Positions 26,648-36,476 of a stretch of DNA of 64,000 nucleotides are shown here, in pieces; within the stretch, counting starts at the first letter, position 1; each line of letters begins with the position of its first letter. Source of the stretch: Chthonomonas calidirosea T49 (lineage in GTDB: Bacteria > Armatimonadota > Chthonomonadetes > Chthonomonadales > Chthonomonadaceae); the NCBI RefSeq assembly GCF_000427095.1, contig NC_021487.1, positions 372,001-436,000 on the forward strand, given 5' to 3'. Below the pieces are notes generated by a model that did no database searches, was not told where the DNA came from, and was given only the letters and a program-made list of their open reading frames with translations. The position numbers and the translations under genes are program-made.

Positions 26648-29600
26648 CTAAGCGTTTTTACCGTGGCATTTTTTGTATTTTAGGCCGCTTCCGCACCAGC
26701 AGGGGTCATTTCGTCCGCCCTTCCAACCTGGTGGTGGCGTGTCTTTCGTAGCACGGAGGTTTCCGTTGCTCCCCGTGACATTGTCTGCGATGTTGGTGAT
26801 GCCGCTGTATTTAGGCTTTGGAAGCTCTTCTGGCAGGGGAATAATGGGTACAACGGGAGCGAAAGTTGGCTGCTGGGGTTCGACGACCACTTGGATACGA
26901 AGGATATTGCGGACGATGTCGTCTTGAATGGCCTGCTGCATTCGCTCGAACTCCTCAAAAGCCTCTTTCTGATAGATAAGGAGAGGATCGATCTGTTCGT
27001 AGCCTCGAAGTCCGATGCCTTCACGGAGGTAATCCATATTCGCGAGGTGCTCCATCCAGCGATCGTTGATGGCTCGCAGCGCGAGGAAGCGTTCAAGTTG
27101 ACGCATGGCGTTCGGGTCGCCCTGAAGTTCGGCCAACTCTTTTTCACGAGCCTCGTACACGCCGACGACGTGATTATAGATCAGCTCAATGATCTCGTCC
27201 TGTCGTTTCCCACGAAGCTGTTCTTCCGTAATTTCCGGATAGAGCATGAAATATTCGTTCAGCTCGTTATAGAGAGTTTCAATGTCCCACTCTTGGGCAG
27301 GGGCCTCTGGCGAGCAGTAGGCATATACGGCATCTTCAATATTGGTGCGGATATAGTGGAGAATGGTCTCTTTTAGATCGACCCCCTCAAGGATGCGGCG
27401 ACGCTCCTTGTAGATAACGTCGCGCTGTCGGTTCATGACATCGTCGTAGTTCAGCGTGTTCTTACGAATCTCGAAATAGTGCTCCTCGACCTTCTTTTGT
27501 GTACGCTCAATGAGTTTCGAGAAGACCTTTGCATCCATCGGAAGATGCTCTTCCCACCCGCGGAGGAGGGGCGAATTGAAGCGATCGCCAAAGAGGCGCC
27601 AGAGTTCATCTTCGAGGGAGACATAGAAGCGACTTTCACCTGGGTCTCCTTGGCGTCCGGCGCGGCCACGCAGCTGGTTGTCTATTCGCCGGCTCTCATG
27701 GCGTTCTGTGCCGAGTATGAACAGGCCACCTAAGGCGCGTACCTCATCGGCGGCACGTTTATGCTCCTCATCAGTAAGCGCACCCGTAGTCACCGCTTCA
27801 AGGACGGCTGGCTTTCCATATCGGCGATAGCTTTGCTCCCCTTCTGTGGCTTCCGAAGTCTCCGTTGGTTGTTCTGAATCGGCCAGCTTGTCGGCCTGTG
27901 TGAGCGATCGGAGGCTGCCATCTACGGTGGGGAGAGGTTGATGGATATGCTTACCACCCAGTAGGATGTCCACCCCACGCCCTGCCATATTCGTGGCGAT
28001 AGTGACGGCACCTTTGCGTCCGGCCTCTGCGATGATGAGGGCCTCTTTTTCGTGATATTTTGCGTTCAGGATGTTGTGGCCGATGCCATGTGTCAGCGCT
28101 TCTTCTAGGCGTTCAAGGCCTGAATCCTCGATTTGAAAGAGTCTGGCGATGGTATTCATATTTTCTGGTGTGAGAGGATCTTCGTTAATTCCCAGCTCTT
28201 TCAAGAGAGGTTTAAGGCGCGCCATGGAAAGCTGGGGGAGGGGAGTATTGAGTAGGGCGACATAGCTGCGCTTTTTCTCGGCATCTATTGTCTTGTTCTT
28301 TTCAAGCGCCTCACGAGCCACCTCGATCATGCAAAGTATGGAGAGGCTGGATGGGCTTATACGCTGACTGACACGCTCGCTCATCTCAATGGAGCGTGTA
28401 CCGACCAGAATGGGCTGTTGTTTGCAGTAGACCCGTAAGATCTCTGCGGCAATGCCACGTAACTTATGTTCCTCAGTCTTATAGATGACATCGGGATGGT
28501 CTATACGGATCATGGGGCGATTTGTGGGGACGACGACCACGTCGAGACCGTAGACCTTGCGGAACTCCTCTTCCTCTGTTTTGGCGGTGCCCGTCATTCC
28601 GGCAAGTTTGGAGTAGAGGCGGAAGTAGTTTTGGAAGGTGATGGTAGCTAAGGTTTGACTCTCGCTTTTTACCTTCACACCCTCTTTGGCCTCAATGGCC
28701 TGATGGAGCCCATCGGAATAGCGGCGTCCGAACATAAGACGACCCGTGTTTTCATCCACGATGATGATTTCAGGGCCATCCTCTTCGTTGATGGTTTTCA
28801 CCACATAGTCAACATCTCTTCGGAAGACGCCATGGGCTTTCAGTGCCGCCTGAAGATAGTGCATGATCTCGTGATGTTCGGAGAGGTTTTTAATTCCAAG
28901 CTCGCGCTCAACAAAGGCGACACCGGCATCTGTAAGGGTTGCCGTTTTTTGCTTTTCGTCTACAACGTAATGGATATTGGGATTGTGCTTATCGGCATTT
29001 GGGTTATCCTTATCGCGTTTGGGGTCATCAATACCGCGATTCATTTTGCGCACAATGCTATCTATCTTGTAGTACATTTCGGTTGGTTGCTGAACCATAC
29101 CCGAAATGATCAGAGGGGTGCGCGCCTCATCAATCAGGATAGAGTCGACCTCATCCACGATAGCATAGTGAAGCTCTCGTTGACGCAGTTCCTCCTTGCT
29201 AAATGCCATATTATCGCGGAGGTAGTCGAAGCCGAACTCGTTGTTGGTTCCGTAGGTGATATCGCAAAGATAGGCTTCAGCGCGGGTTATAGGTCGGCAG
29301 TACTTATAGCGCGGATCGGGGTCATCGTAATCGGGGTCGTAGAGAAACGAGCCGCCCTCTTCACCGGTTTCGGGAGATTGCCCTTGAATAATGCCGACGC
29401 TTAGGCCTAGGAGATGATAGATAGGGCCATTCCAAACGGCATCTCGCCGGGAGAGATAGTCGTTTACGGTAACGAGATGGACGCCCTTACCGAGCAGAGC
29501 ATTCAGAGTAAGGGGAAGAGTAGCAACAAGTGTTTTTCCCTCCCCTGTTTTCATTTCCGCGATACGACCGTCGTGAAGCACCATTCCCCCAATCAGCTGG

Positions 29601-29944
29601 ACATCGAAGTGGCGCATGCCGAGAGTTCGCTTAGAGGCCTCACGTACGATGGCAAAAACATCGGGGAGTATCTCGTCGAGAATCGGATCGTAGATTTTCC
29701 GATCGGCTTCACGAATCTGCTGGTCGGTAAGGTTTCGCCAGCTAGGCTCGGCTGCAGCGCGTTTCTTTCGATACTCTTCTTGAACCTGTTGACGGAACTC
29801 GTCAATTTTGGCGCGAAGCTCTTCATTCGTGTATTTCTCATAGACAGGTTCGAGAGCGTTTATCTGTTCAACGACTTTCCAATAGCGTGCAATCTCACGC
29901 TCGTTATTATCTATTAATCTTTTCAGAAAACCAGGCAATGCCAT
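26648..29944 (-). CDS. secA: SecA preprotein translocase ATPase
   Basis: SecA drives post-translational export through SecYEG. Walker A is MKTGEGKTLVATLP (about 130), with DEVDSILIDEARTPLIISG as Walker B. The helicase C region contains ATNMAGRGVDILLGG and LRGRAGRQGDPGESRFYVSLED. The C-terminal zinc tail DPCWCGSGLKYKKCHG is intact. At 1098 aa it is about 200 residues longer than E. coli SecA. One insert of about 90 residues lies between TRSIEMSERVS and HNILNAKYHEKEA, and another, Glu/Thr-rich, follows ILLGGKHIHQ. Both loops are frequent in Cyanobacteria, Chloroflexi and Armatimonadota. Confidence 0.97.
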   Translation of the reverse strand: MALPGFLKRLIDNNEREIARYWKVVEQINALEPVYEKYTNEELRAKIDEFRQQVQEEYRKKRAAAEPSWRNLTDQQIREADRKIYDPILDEILPDVFAIVREASKRTLGMRHFDVQLIGGMVLHDGRIAEMKTGEGKTLVATLPLTLNALLGKGVHLVTVNDYLSRRDAVWNGPIYHLLGLSVGIIQGQSPETGEEGGSFLYDPDYDDPDPRYKYCRPITRAEAYLCDITYGTNNEFGFDYLRDNMAFSKEELRQRELHYAIVDEVDSILIDEARTPLIISGMVQQPTEMYYKIDSIVRKMNRGIDDPKRDKDNPNADKHNPNIHYVVDEKQKTATLTDAGVAFVERELGIKNLSEHHEIMHYLQAALKAHGVFRRDVDYVVKTINEEDGPEIIIVDENTGRLMFGRRYSDGLHQAIEAKEGVKVKSESQTLATITFQNYFRLYSKLAGMTGTAKTEEEEFRKVYGLDVVVVPTNRPMIRIDHPDVIYKTEEHKLRGIAAEILRVYCKQQPILVGTRSIEMSERVSQRISPSSLSILCMIEVAREALEKNKTIDAEKKRSYVALLNTPLPQLSMARLKPLLKELGINEDPLTPENMNTIARLFQIEDSGLERLEEALTHGIGHNILNAKYHEKEALIIAEAGRKGAVTIATNMAGRGVDILLGGKHIHQPLPTVDGSLRSLTQADKLADSEQPTETSEATEGEQSYRRYGKPAVLEAVTTGALTDEEHKRAADEVRALGGLFILGTERHESRRIDNQLRGRAGRQGDPGESRFYVSLEDELWRLFGDRFNSPLLRGWEEHLPMDAKVFSKLIERTQKKVEEHYFEIRKNTLNYDDVMNRQRDVIYKERRRILEGVDLKETILHYIRTNIEDAVYAYCSPEAPAQEWDIETLYNELNEYFMLYPEITEEQLRGKRQDEIIELIYNHVVGVYEAREKELAELQGDPNAMRQLERFLALRAINDRWMEHLANMDYLREGIGLRGYEQIDPLLIYQKEAFEEFERMQQAIQDDIVRNILRIQVVVEPQQPTFAPVVPIIPLPEELPKPKYSGITNIADNVTGSNGNLRATKDTPPPGWKGGRNDPCWCGSGLKYKKCHGKNA

Positions 29945-30145
29945 TGTTTTGCTATTTCCTCACAAGGGTAGATTGATGGGGTGGGGCACACCGCGTTGTT
30001 TCCGCGTTCGACCTCACGGTACGATGCCACGTGGTTAATGGAAAACGAGATGTAGTTGACGGGCATAACACGGTATAATCAACTTTCTAGTATACCCTAT
30101 ACGTGATTCGGCGATCTAAGGTGCCATTCTCTCTAGAATAAGGGC

Positions 30146-31336
30146 TCATGAAGATAGAGGAAGATTCTTTTCGATGCGTGGGAGCACATGCCAGAAATCG
30201 CGCAGCTGTTGATAGTTTTGTAGGGCCGCCTGACGGTGAACATGAGGCGAGCGAACAGCGCGGATGAGAAGATTTTTGGGTGTATGTTCGGTTTCGATGA
30301 ACTCTAGAAGCTGCACGGCATACCCTGCAGCTTCTAGGCGTGCTGCGCGCAAAACGTCGGTTACCAGACTAGTGAGGCGTTCCCGAATCACACCATAACG
30401 CAGCATGGCCTGCAGCGCTTCGGCGTTAAGCTGTTGGTAGAGTTCCTTTTGACAACAGGGAGCGGCGAGAATGACCTTTGCATTCCACTGCACCGCTTTA
30501 GCGATGGCGTCGTCTGTGGCGGTATCACAGGCATGAAGGCTAACGGCAAGGTCTATGGGAGAGTCCAGCTTAAACGCTTCTATGGAACTACAAACGAACG
30601 ATAGTCCTGTCCACTGCAGCTTTTCGGCGAGTTGTTGGCAGAAAGCAACCAAGTCAGACTTTTGTTCAACACCGTATAAACGCACTTCACGCCCTAAGAC
30701 CGAATGAAAATAGTGATAGAGGGCAAAAGAAAGATAGGCCTTTCCTGCCCCAAAATCCACGATATGGAGCGGCCCTTGTTTAGGGAGGTGTTTGACGATA
30801 TCGTGGACGATTTCGAGAAAGCGATTGATTTGACGGAATTTGTCGTAGCGAGAGGGTACCACCTGCCCGGTCTGGGTCATGATGCCAAGTGCATGGAGAA
30901 ACGGCAGATATTGGCCCTCTTGTAGGATATAGTTTTTGACGCGGTCATGCGTTAACGGGGCCGGGCGACGCTTTGTTGGGCGCGTAGTGAGCTTTAGGGT
31001 GCCATTCGGAAGGAGTACAACCTGCTCGTCACTTTGCGTGGTACGAATATTCAGCCGACCATTTGAGGCATGAAGCAGTTCAATGAGGTGCTCAACTGCG
31101 TCAAATAGGGGCAGATTACGATGGGTTACTTTTTGAAAGTTATGATAGGCGAATTGGAAGTACTTTTGAGCTTTAATCCGCACCGGGTGGATGAGGACGG
31201 AGCCGTTTGGGTCGGTGACGTTGGTACCGTCTTTCCCTCTGAGCGTAGCTGCAACAAAGAGGGCATCGTCTTCAAGCAGATTTGTGAGGTAGGTTCTGAA
31301 CTCTGAGAGGGATAAGGTACGTGTGTTAGGAGGCAT
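30146..31336 (-). CDS. SAM-dependent methyltransferase, METTL25/GSTCD-like
   Basis: A 396-residue methyltransferase. The SAM-binding motif I is [17 protein letters not shown] at about residue 195. A cysteine-containing [15 protein letters not shown] and [13 protein letters not shown] follow, which are characteristic of the Methyltransf_32/GSTCD group. The N-terminal 180 residues contain a separate domain ([20 protein letters not shown], then [15 protein letters not shown]). The substrate is unknown, possibly an RNA. ATG 31336 is chosen because AAAGGATAAAG precedes it; it overlaps the PPK2 stop by 11 nt. Confidence 0.8.
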   Translation of the reverse strand: MPPNTRTLSLSEFRTYLTNLLEDDALFVAATLRGKDGTNVTDPNGSVLIHPVRIKAQKYFQFAYHNFQKVTHRNLPLFDAVEHLIELLHASNGRLNIRTTQSDEQVVLLPNGTLKLTTRPTKRRPAPLTHDRVKNYILQEGQYLPFLHALGIMTQTGQVVPSRYDKFRQINRFLEIVHDIVKHLPKQGPLHIVDFGAGKAYLSFALYHYFHSVLGREVRLYGVEQKSDLVAFCQQLAEKLQWTGLSFVCSSIEAFKLDSPIDLAVSLHACDTATDDAIAKAVQWNAKVILAAPCCQKELYQQLNAEALQAMLRYGVIRERLTSLVTDVLRAARLEAAGYAVQLLEFIETEHTPKNLLIRAVRSPHVHRQAALQNYQQLRDFWHVLPRIEKNLPLSS

Positions 31337-32162
31337 CTTTATCCTTTCGGAGGGCCTTAATTTGAGCAAGTTCCTCTTTCCCTCGTGCTTCTAGCTGTTT
31401 TAACCATTCCTGGCGTAGAGGGCGCAACGTTTCCACCAATATTTCGGCAATCGCTAGATTGCGAAACCACTTATGATTAGAAGGCACGACGTACCAAGGG
31501 GCGAAGGGGGTTGCGCAGTGGTTTAGGGCATCTTCAAACGCTTTTTGGTAATCGTCCCAAAGTTCCCTCTCCTTCCAATCGGCTACGGAGAGCTTCCATG
31601 CCTTTGTGGGATCTTTTTCTCGCTCGCGCAGACGTTGTTCTTGTTCTTCTTTGCTGATGTGGAGAAGGAATTTGAGAATAAGCGTGCCATTTGTAGCAAG
31701 AAGTTGTTCGAAGGCGTTTATCTGCTCATAGCGTGCACGCCATACGGTTTCCGGCACAAGCTTATGGACTCGAACGACAAGCACGTCTTCGTAGTGGGAA
31801 CGATTAAAAATAACCATTGAACCTTTTGCTGGCGTCTGTTTATGAATTCGCCATAGAAAATCGTGGGCTGCCTCTTCAGGCGTCGGTACTTTGAAGGAGG
31901 CAACACGACAGCTTTGGGGGCTAACGCTTGAGAAGACGTGACGGATGGTTCCATCTTTTCCTGCGGTGTCTATCCCTTGTAATACGATGAGCACTGCGTG
32001 CGTGCTGGCGGCATAGAGCAGTTCTTGGAGTTCAGCGAGTTCTGCAAGCAGTTCGGCCGAGCGTTTTTCCCCCTCCTCTTTATCCAGTCCAGCATGGTAG
32101 GAAGGGTCTATGTCATGCAGTTGAATCTTTTTTGTTCCGTCAAGCGGTTTTAGGTAGGTCAT
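31326..32162 (-). CDS. polyphosphate kinase 2 family protein
   Basis: A 278-residue PPK2. Walker A is [15 protein letters not shown] and the lid/Walker B region is [18 protein letters not shown], both diagnostic. [19 protein letters not shown] lies at the C-terminal part of the P-loop kinase fold. PPK2 enzymes transfer phosphate between polyphosphate and AMP, ADP or nucleoside diphosphates. Class I to III cannot be assigned by eye, although the single domain and the [11 protein letters not shown]-terminus resemble class III. It overlaps the HAD gene by 4 nt. Confidence 0.92.
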   Translation of the reverse strand: MTYLKPLDGTKKIQLHDIDPSYHAGLDKEEGEKRSAELLAELAELQELLYAASTHAVLIVLQGIDTAGKDGTIRHVFSSVSPQSCRVASFKVPTPEEAAHDFLWRIHKQTPAKGSMVIFNRSHYEDVLVVRVHKLVPETVWRARYEQINAFEQLLATNGTLILKFLLHISKEEQEQRLREREKDPTKAWKLSVADWKERELWDDYQKAFEDALNHCATPFAPWYVVPSNHKWFRNLAIAEILVETLRPLRQEWLKQLEARGKEELAQIKALRKDKDAS

Positions 32163-32980
32163 GTGTTGTTCTCCTTTATCTGAAAGATCTCATTGAGAGC
32201 GACGGCCACACCGTCTTCATCGCAGGAGGGTACGGTGCGTTTTGCTACCGCTTTCACTTCTGGTTTCGCGTTGTCAACGGCGACTCCAAGTCCAGCCCAC
32301 TGTAACATAGAGATGTCGTTCCAGCTGTCCCCGATAGCGATCGTCTCTTCGGCGGGGATCTGGAAGCGCTCGGCTACGATGGCGAGAGCTTTTCCTTTGC
32401 TTGCATTGAGTGGTAAAAACTCGAGATATTCGACGTTGCTGCGCATAACGGTGAGGCGCCCTTGGTAACGTTGCTGCATAATAGGTAGCAGCTCTTGAAC
32501 GGTGGCGGGGTGGGTCACGATGATCAGTTTAGTGGGAGCGGTTCCTTTGAGTCTCTCGTAGAAGTCCGGAAGAATCTCGAAGTGGGCACCTGTTCGTTGT
32601 TGGTACAGCTCCATCCAAGGGGTATGTTCGGCCGAATAGATATGGTCGTCAAGATAGTAGTTTAGTTGAAAACGGTTTTCCCTTGCAAATGCCCGTATTT
32701 CGTCGGCGAGTTCGGGGGGGACGGTTTCATTAAGCCAGGTCTCACCGGTAATAGGATTTCGAATCATGGCTCCATTGTAGCTAATAACCGGCGTTTGTAG
32801 TCCTAGAGCCTGAACAGTTGGCAAGGTGGTTTCGTGCATTCGTCCAGAAGCGATTATGACGATAACCCCCATTTGTGCGACTTTCTGTACCACCTTTCGA
32901 TTTGCATCGGACAAGACGTGGTGTGAATTCAGAAGAGTATCATCGAGGTCTATAGCGCAGAGCCGGTAGGTTGTGTTCAA
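32159..32980 (-). CDS. HAD-superfamily Cof-type phosphatase
   Basis: A 273-residue hydrolase. Motif I is [11 protein letters not shown], with the nucleophilic Asp; motif II is IIASGRM; the Lys of motif III is in [12 protein letters not shown], and motif IV is [16 protein letters not shown]. The C2-type cap in the middle identifies the Cof/YidA branch, which dephosphorylates sugar phosphates and flavin-like substrates. It overlaps its neighbours on both sides by 4 nt, so it is translated within the mnmE-distal operon. Confidence 0.9.
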   Translation of the reverse strand: MNTTYRLCAIDLDDTLLNSHHVLSDANRKVVQKVAQMGVIVIIASGRMHETTLPTVQALGLQTPVISYNGAMIRNPITGETWLNETVPPELADEIRAFARENRFQLNYYLDDHIYSAEHTPWMELYQQRTGAHFEILPDFYERLKGTAPTKLIIVTHPATVQELLPIMQQRYQGRLTVMRSNVEYLEFLPLNASKGKALAIVAERFQIPAEETIAIGDSWNDISMLQWAGLGVAVDNAKPEVKAVAKRTVPSCDEDGVAVALNEIFQIKENNT

Positions 32981-33915
32981 AGGGTACTCCTTTCGGATGG
33001 ATTAGGTAATGGAAAAAGTGGTCGTAGCAGGTCGGCCTGATGAGCCTTTGAGGCTCGTAGTAGGGAGGCTTGAGCAAATTGTTCTTCATCTATAGGGCGA
33101 AGCAGCACGAACGGATCGGACTCTTGTGAGTTAAGAAAGCGAATGAGGTTCTGCGCATCTTCGCGGACGGGACTAGAGGGATCCCGCGCAATGGGGTAGA
33201 GCGCGTTGATCGCGTGAGCCAGTCTTAAGAGCTTTAGCCCAAACATAGCGGTAAGCTGCACTGCGGGATTTGGGTGAAGAAGGCAGTTGATAAAGACTTG
33301 CATAGCCTGTTCTTTCGTGGTTGAGCCAATGAGGAGCGTTGCAGAATCTCTTCGAACAAGGCTGATGTGTTCCAGATTCGGTTCACATACTTCCTCTAAA
33401 ATTAAGCGGACGACAGATAGATTTTCGCCTCCGATAGCACGCACCAAGAGCGCACGGTTTAGGAGAGGAAGTGGCAGCTCCGAGCGCAGGAATAGAAGGA
33501 TTTGTGCATTGTGATGAAAGTGAGCAAGCGGTCGAGGAAGATCGGGGCGCTGTTCTAGCTGTGCGAGAGCTGAGGCCAGTTTTTGAAGGAAAGGCACAGG
33601 ACTAACTGTTTTCAAGACGGCATGACGAAGCAGGGGGGCGCAACTGCCTTCACGACTAGAGGGACGATCAATAAGACGTACAAGCTGTTGGCCGCCTTCC
33701 GGATACCCAAGTTGATGGAGAAGAAGTGCTGCATAGATAGCACGAGGGCTAGGTGTTGTTGCGGATGCAGCTGTTATCAGCAAGGGGTAGGCTAGATGGT
33801 CGGCATGTTGTAGCACGTCGGTAGCCCAGGTATGAGCATGCCAGTTCTCACTTCCGAGTAGGCGAATTGCGGTTTTAAGCTTACGTGGTGTTATTGGCAT
33901 CATAGAACCCAACAT
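32977..33915 (-). CDS. HEAT-like helical repeat protein
   Basis: A 312-residue, almost entirely helical protein, without signal peptide. Pieces such as AVQLTAMFGLKLLRLAHAINALYPIARD and SSPVREDAQNLIRFL have the HEAT pattern of paired helices with a conserved Pro and Asp; most others are too divergent to call. Its function is unknown and a scaffold role is likely. The start is uncertain: ATG 33915 is used, while GTG 33939 or ATG 33903 are also possible. The stop overlaps the HAD start by 4 nt. Confidence 0.6.
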   Translation of the reverse strand: MLGSMMPITPRKLKTAIRLLGSENWHAHTWATDVLQHADHLAYPLLITAASATTPSPRAIYAALLLHQLGYPEGGQQLVRLIDRPSSREGSCAPLLRHAVLKTVSPVPFLQKLASALAQLEQRPDLPRPLAHFHHNAQILLFLRSELPLPLLNRALLVRAIGGENLSVVRLILEEVCEPNLEHISLVRRDSATLLIGSTTKEQAMQVFINCLLHPNPAVQLTAMFGLKLLRLAHAINALYPIARDPSSPVREDAQNLIRFLNSQESDPFVLLRPIDEEQFAQASLLRASKAHQADLLRPLFPLPNPSERSTL

Positions 33916-33979
33916 CCCTTTGATATGGGGTGATAACACTGTACCGCATGGTGGTCAAGAAAGCCAATAGAGAGTCAAT

Positions 33980-35374
33980 CTATTTGCCGACACAGAAGTC
34001 TTGGAAAATACGATGGATGATCTCATCATCTACTGTTTCTCCAGTGATTTTGCCAAGAGCGTGAAGAGCCTCACGCAGGTCTAGGGCAATGAAATCGCCT
34101 GGAAGTCGTTGTCGTGTGGTAGCAAGGGCTTCTTGTAAGTGATGAACAGCCTCTTGAATCGCTTGAGAATGGCGAGCTGACGTGATCAAGACACCTTCTA
34201 TGTCGGCACTCGCGGTTGTTAACTGTAGCAGTTTATCTCGAAGCAGCCCAATGTTCTCCCCTGTGAGTGCGGAGATTGAGATAATATCGGTGCAATGGGG
34301 AAACCGTTGGCGCACCTGGCTGGCAGCTTGTTCGAGGGCTTGGTTGGTAATAAGGTCTTTTTTGTTGAGGATAAAGAGAGTCGGCCGGCCTGTATGCTCC
34401 ATGACGGGCAGCGGCGAGAGGGTATCGAGGGAAGAGAGATCGGAAGCATCCACGATAAAAAGCAGCAGATCAGCATGTTCTGCGGTTTTTAAGGTAAGGT
34501 CTACTCCAATGCGTTCTACAGGGTCGGCTGTAACTCGAAGGCCGGCTGTGTCGGTAAGCACAATAGGGATGCCGTTAATGGATAGCGATTCCTCTATGAG
34601 GTCTCGCGTTGTGCCAGGAATGGGAGTTACAATGGCGCGTTCCGTTTGGAGCAGTTGGTTTAAGAGAGAAGATTTTCCTGCATTCGGAGGGCCGATGAGG
34701 GCTACGCGCATGCCTTCCCGCAGAATACGCCCGAAGCGTGCGGTGTTGGCAAGGCAGATAGCTTGTTGGCAGATAGGGGCTAAACGACTCTCAAGTTCAT
34801 GATAGTTGAGCTCTCCTACCTCATCACTGTAGTCAATGGTTACCTCAACGGCCGCTAAAGCACCGATGATGTCGGAACGCAAACCATGAATGACTTCAGA
34901 CAGCCTGCCTTCGAGTTGATTTAGGGCTACACGACGCGCACGTTCCGTTTTCGCCTTCACGAGATCGGCAACGGCCTCTGCTTGGGCTAAATCTAATTTG
35001 CCATTAAGGAAGGCTCGCTGGGTAAATTCTCCTGGTTCTGCCAAGCGTGCACCATGCTGAGTTAGAGTTTCTAGGATGCGACTAACAATGGCACGTCCAC
35101 CATGGCAAGACAGTTCCACCATATCCTCGCCCGTATAGGAGTGGGGAGCACGGAAGAGAGTCAACAGTCCCTGGTCTATGGTCTCATCTTGCGGATCAAC
35201 GAAGCGTCCAAAGCGAACTGTATAGCCCGGAAGTAGAGTAATATCCTCCTTCCTCTTTCCGCGAAAAACTTTCTGCGCAATAGGTAGGGCTGTAGGTCCA
35301 GACAGGCGAACAACGGCGATGGCCGATTCGCCGATCGCTGTGGCAACAGCTACGATAGTGTCTTCTCGGTTCAT
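33980..35374 (-). CDS. mnmE: MnmE, tRNA modification GTPase
   Basis: MnmE works with MnmG to place the 5-carboxymethylaminomethyl group on U34 of certain tRNAs. The N-terminal tetrahydrofolate-binding domain starts EDTIVAVATAIGESAIAVVRLSG. A central helical part follows (FTQRAFLNGKLDLAQAEAVADL). The inserted G domain has LIGPPNAGKSSLLNQLL, PGTTRDLIEES, LTDTAGLR and LNKKDL. The C-terminus ends DFCVGK, the diagnostic FCVGK. The length is 464 aa. The HEAT gene starts 64 nt downstream. It is divergent from the SMP-30 gene. Confidence 0.97.
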   Translation of the reverse strand: MNREDTIVAVATAIGESAIAVVRLSGPTALPIAQKVFRGKRKEDITLLPGYTVRFGRFVDPQDETIDQGLLTLFRAPHSYTGEDMVELSCHGGRAIVSRILETLTQHGARLAEPGEFTQRAFLNGKLDLAQAEAVADLVKAKTERARRVALNQLEGRLSEVIHGLRSDIIGALAAVEVTIDYSDEVGELNYHELESRLAPICQQAICLANTARFGRILREGMRVALIGPPNAGKSSLLNQLLQTERAIVTPIPGTTRDLIEESLSINGIPIVLTDTAGLRVTADPVERIGVDLTLKTAEHADLLLFIVDASDLSSLDTLSPLPVMEHTGRPTLFILNKKDLITNQALEQAASQVRQRFPHCTDIISISALTGENIGLLRDKLLQLTTASADIEGVLITSARHSQAIQEAVHHLQEALATTRQRLPGDFIALDLREALHALGKITGETVDDEIIHRIFQDFCVGK

Positions 35375-35457
35375 TGAGAGCTTGTAACTTGTGGTTTGCA
35401 GGAATATTTACGGCTCGTGCTGAAATATAAATACGTTTTTGAGGAAGGAAGTGCATC

Positions 35458-36471
35458 ATGCTCATTGCGCGAGGTAAGAGAGGGGTTCGTAGATTCTGGC
35501 TGATAACGTGCCTCAGTGTGTTTTTCACTCCTTCTTTCAAGAAATTGGATGTTCAGGAGACCGCTGCTGCTGATCCAGAATTAGTGTTGGTGGCATCGGG
35601 GTTCAAGTTTCCCGAGGGACCCGCTTACGATGGACAAGGAAATATCTACTGTTCAAACTGTGCGGCGGATTATATCACCAAAGTAGGCCCAGATGGGCGA
35701 GTTGAGATCGCCTATAGGGCAAACCGCACGGGTGATAAGCCTTTCACATTTCTCAAGACGAACGGTATGACGTTTTATAGAGACGGCTCTCTTTTTGTGT
35801 GTGATTTTGAAAGAAATGCAATTATACGCATCTATCCTGACGGACACCAGGTACTCGTCGTAGATCGGTGTGATGGACAGCCTTTTCGAGGGCCGAACGA
35901 TCTAGCTTTTGATTCAAAGGGCTATCTTTACTTTACAGACCCTACCGGTTCTGACGCTGCGCATCGCATCGGGGCTATCTATAGAGTGGATATTGTTGCC
36001 CGAAAGGCGATAAAAGTAGCAGATGGGTTGGCTTTCCCTAACGGTTTGGCGTTTAGTGGCGATGGCAAATGGCTTTATGTTTGTGAGGATAACTTAAACC
36101 GAATTATTCGTTTTCGGGTTCTCAAGGATGGCCATCTCAGTTTACCGGAAGTGTTCATTGTACTCGACGCAGATGGGCCTGGACATCCCGATGGGTTAGC
36201 TATAGATAGGCAGGGGCACCTATGGATCGCTCACTATGGGCAGCATCGGGTATTAGAGGTTGATGGGAATGGACAGATTGTTCGTCGAGTTCAGTTGCCG
36301 ATAAATCAGGGAGAGGAGGCTGCGGGACCGACGAATCTAGAGTTTGCGGGCAGCGATATGCGGACGCTTTATATAACCGATCCGGGCACCAATTCCCTTT
36401 ACAAAATCCGTGTGAAAGTGCCTGGGTTAACGCTTTTTTGTGCGCCACCACATAGAGCAAAGGGAGGTTGA
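35458..36471 (+). CDS. SMP-30/gluconolactonase-like protein
   Basis: A 337-residue protein with an N-terminal hydrophobic stretch (FWLITCLSVFFTPSF), probably a signal peptide. The six-bladed propeller of the SMP-30/gluconolactonase family is visible: FPEGPAYDGQGNIYCSN, FRGPNDLAFDSKGYLYFTD, FPNGLAFSGDGKWLYVCED, and HPDGLAIDRQGHLWIAHYG. The conserved Glu, Asn and Asp that bind divalent metal are present. Members hydrolyse sugar lactones. AGGAAGGAAG precedes the ATG. A sugar-isomerase-like gene follows 5 nt downstream, indicating a small sugar-acid operon. Confidence 0.85.
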   Translation: MLIARGKRGVRRFWLITCLSVFFTPSFKKLDVQETAAADPELVLVASGFKFPEGPAYDGQGNIYCSNCAADYITKVGPDGRVEIAYRANRTGDKPFTFLKTNGMTFYRDGSLFVCDFERNAIIRIYPDGHQVLVVDRCDGQPFRGPNDLAFDSKGYLYFTDPTGSDAAHRIGAIYRVDIVARKAIKVADGLAFPNGLAFSGDGKWLYVCEDNLNRIIRFRVLKDGHLSLPEVFIVLDADGPGHPDGLAIDRQGHLWIAHYGQHRVLEVDGNGQIVRRVQLPINQGEEAAGPTNLEFAGSDMRTLYITDPGTNSLYKIRVKVPGLTLFCAPPHRAKGG

Positions 36472-36476
36472 GAGAG

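Noticed and set aside
28655-29404. Long open frame antisense to secA (about 250 codons, plus strand)
   Set aside because: It lies fully within the secA coding region, has no ribosome site or family signature, and the secA protein is complete and conserved there.
30074-30079. TATAAT on the plus strand upstream of secA
   Set aside because: No plus-strand gene follows it within the region, and the only nearby -35 (TTGACG) leaves a 12-nt spacer, which is too short.
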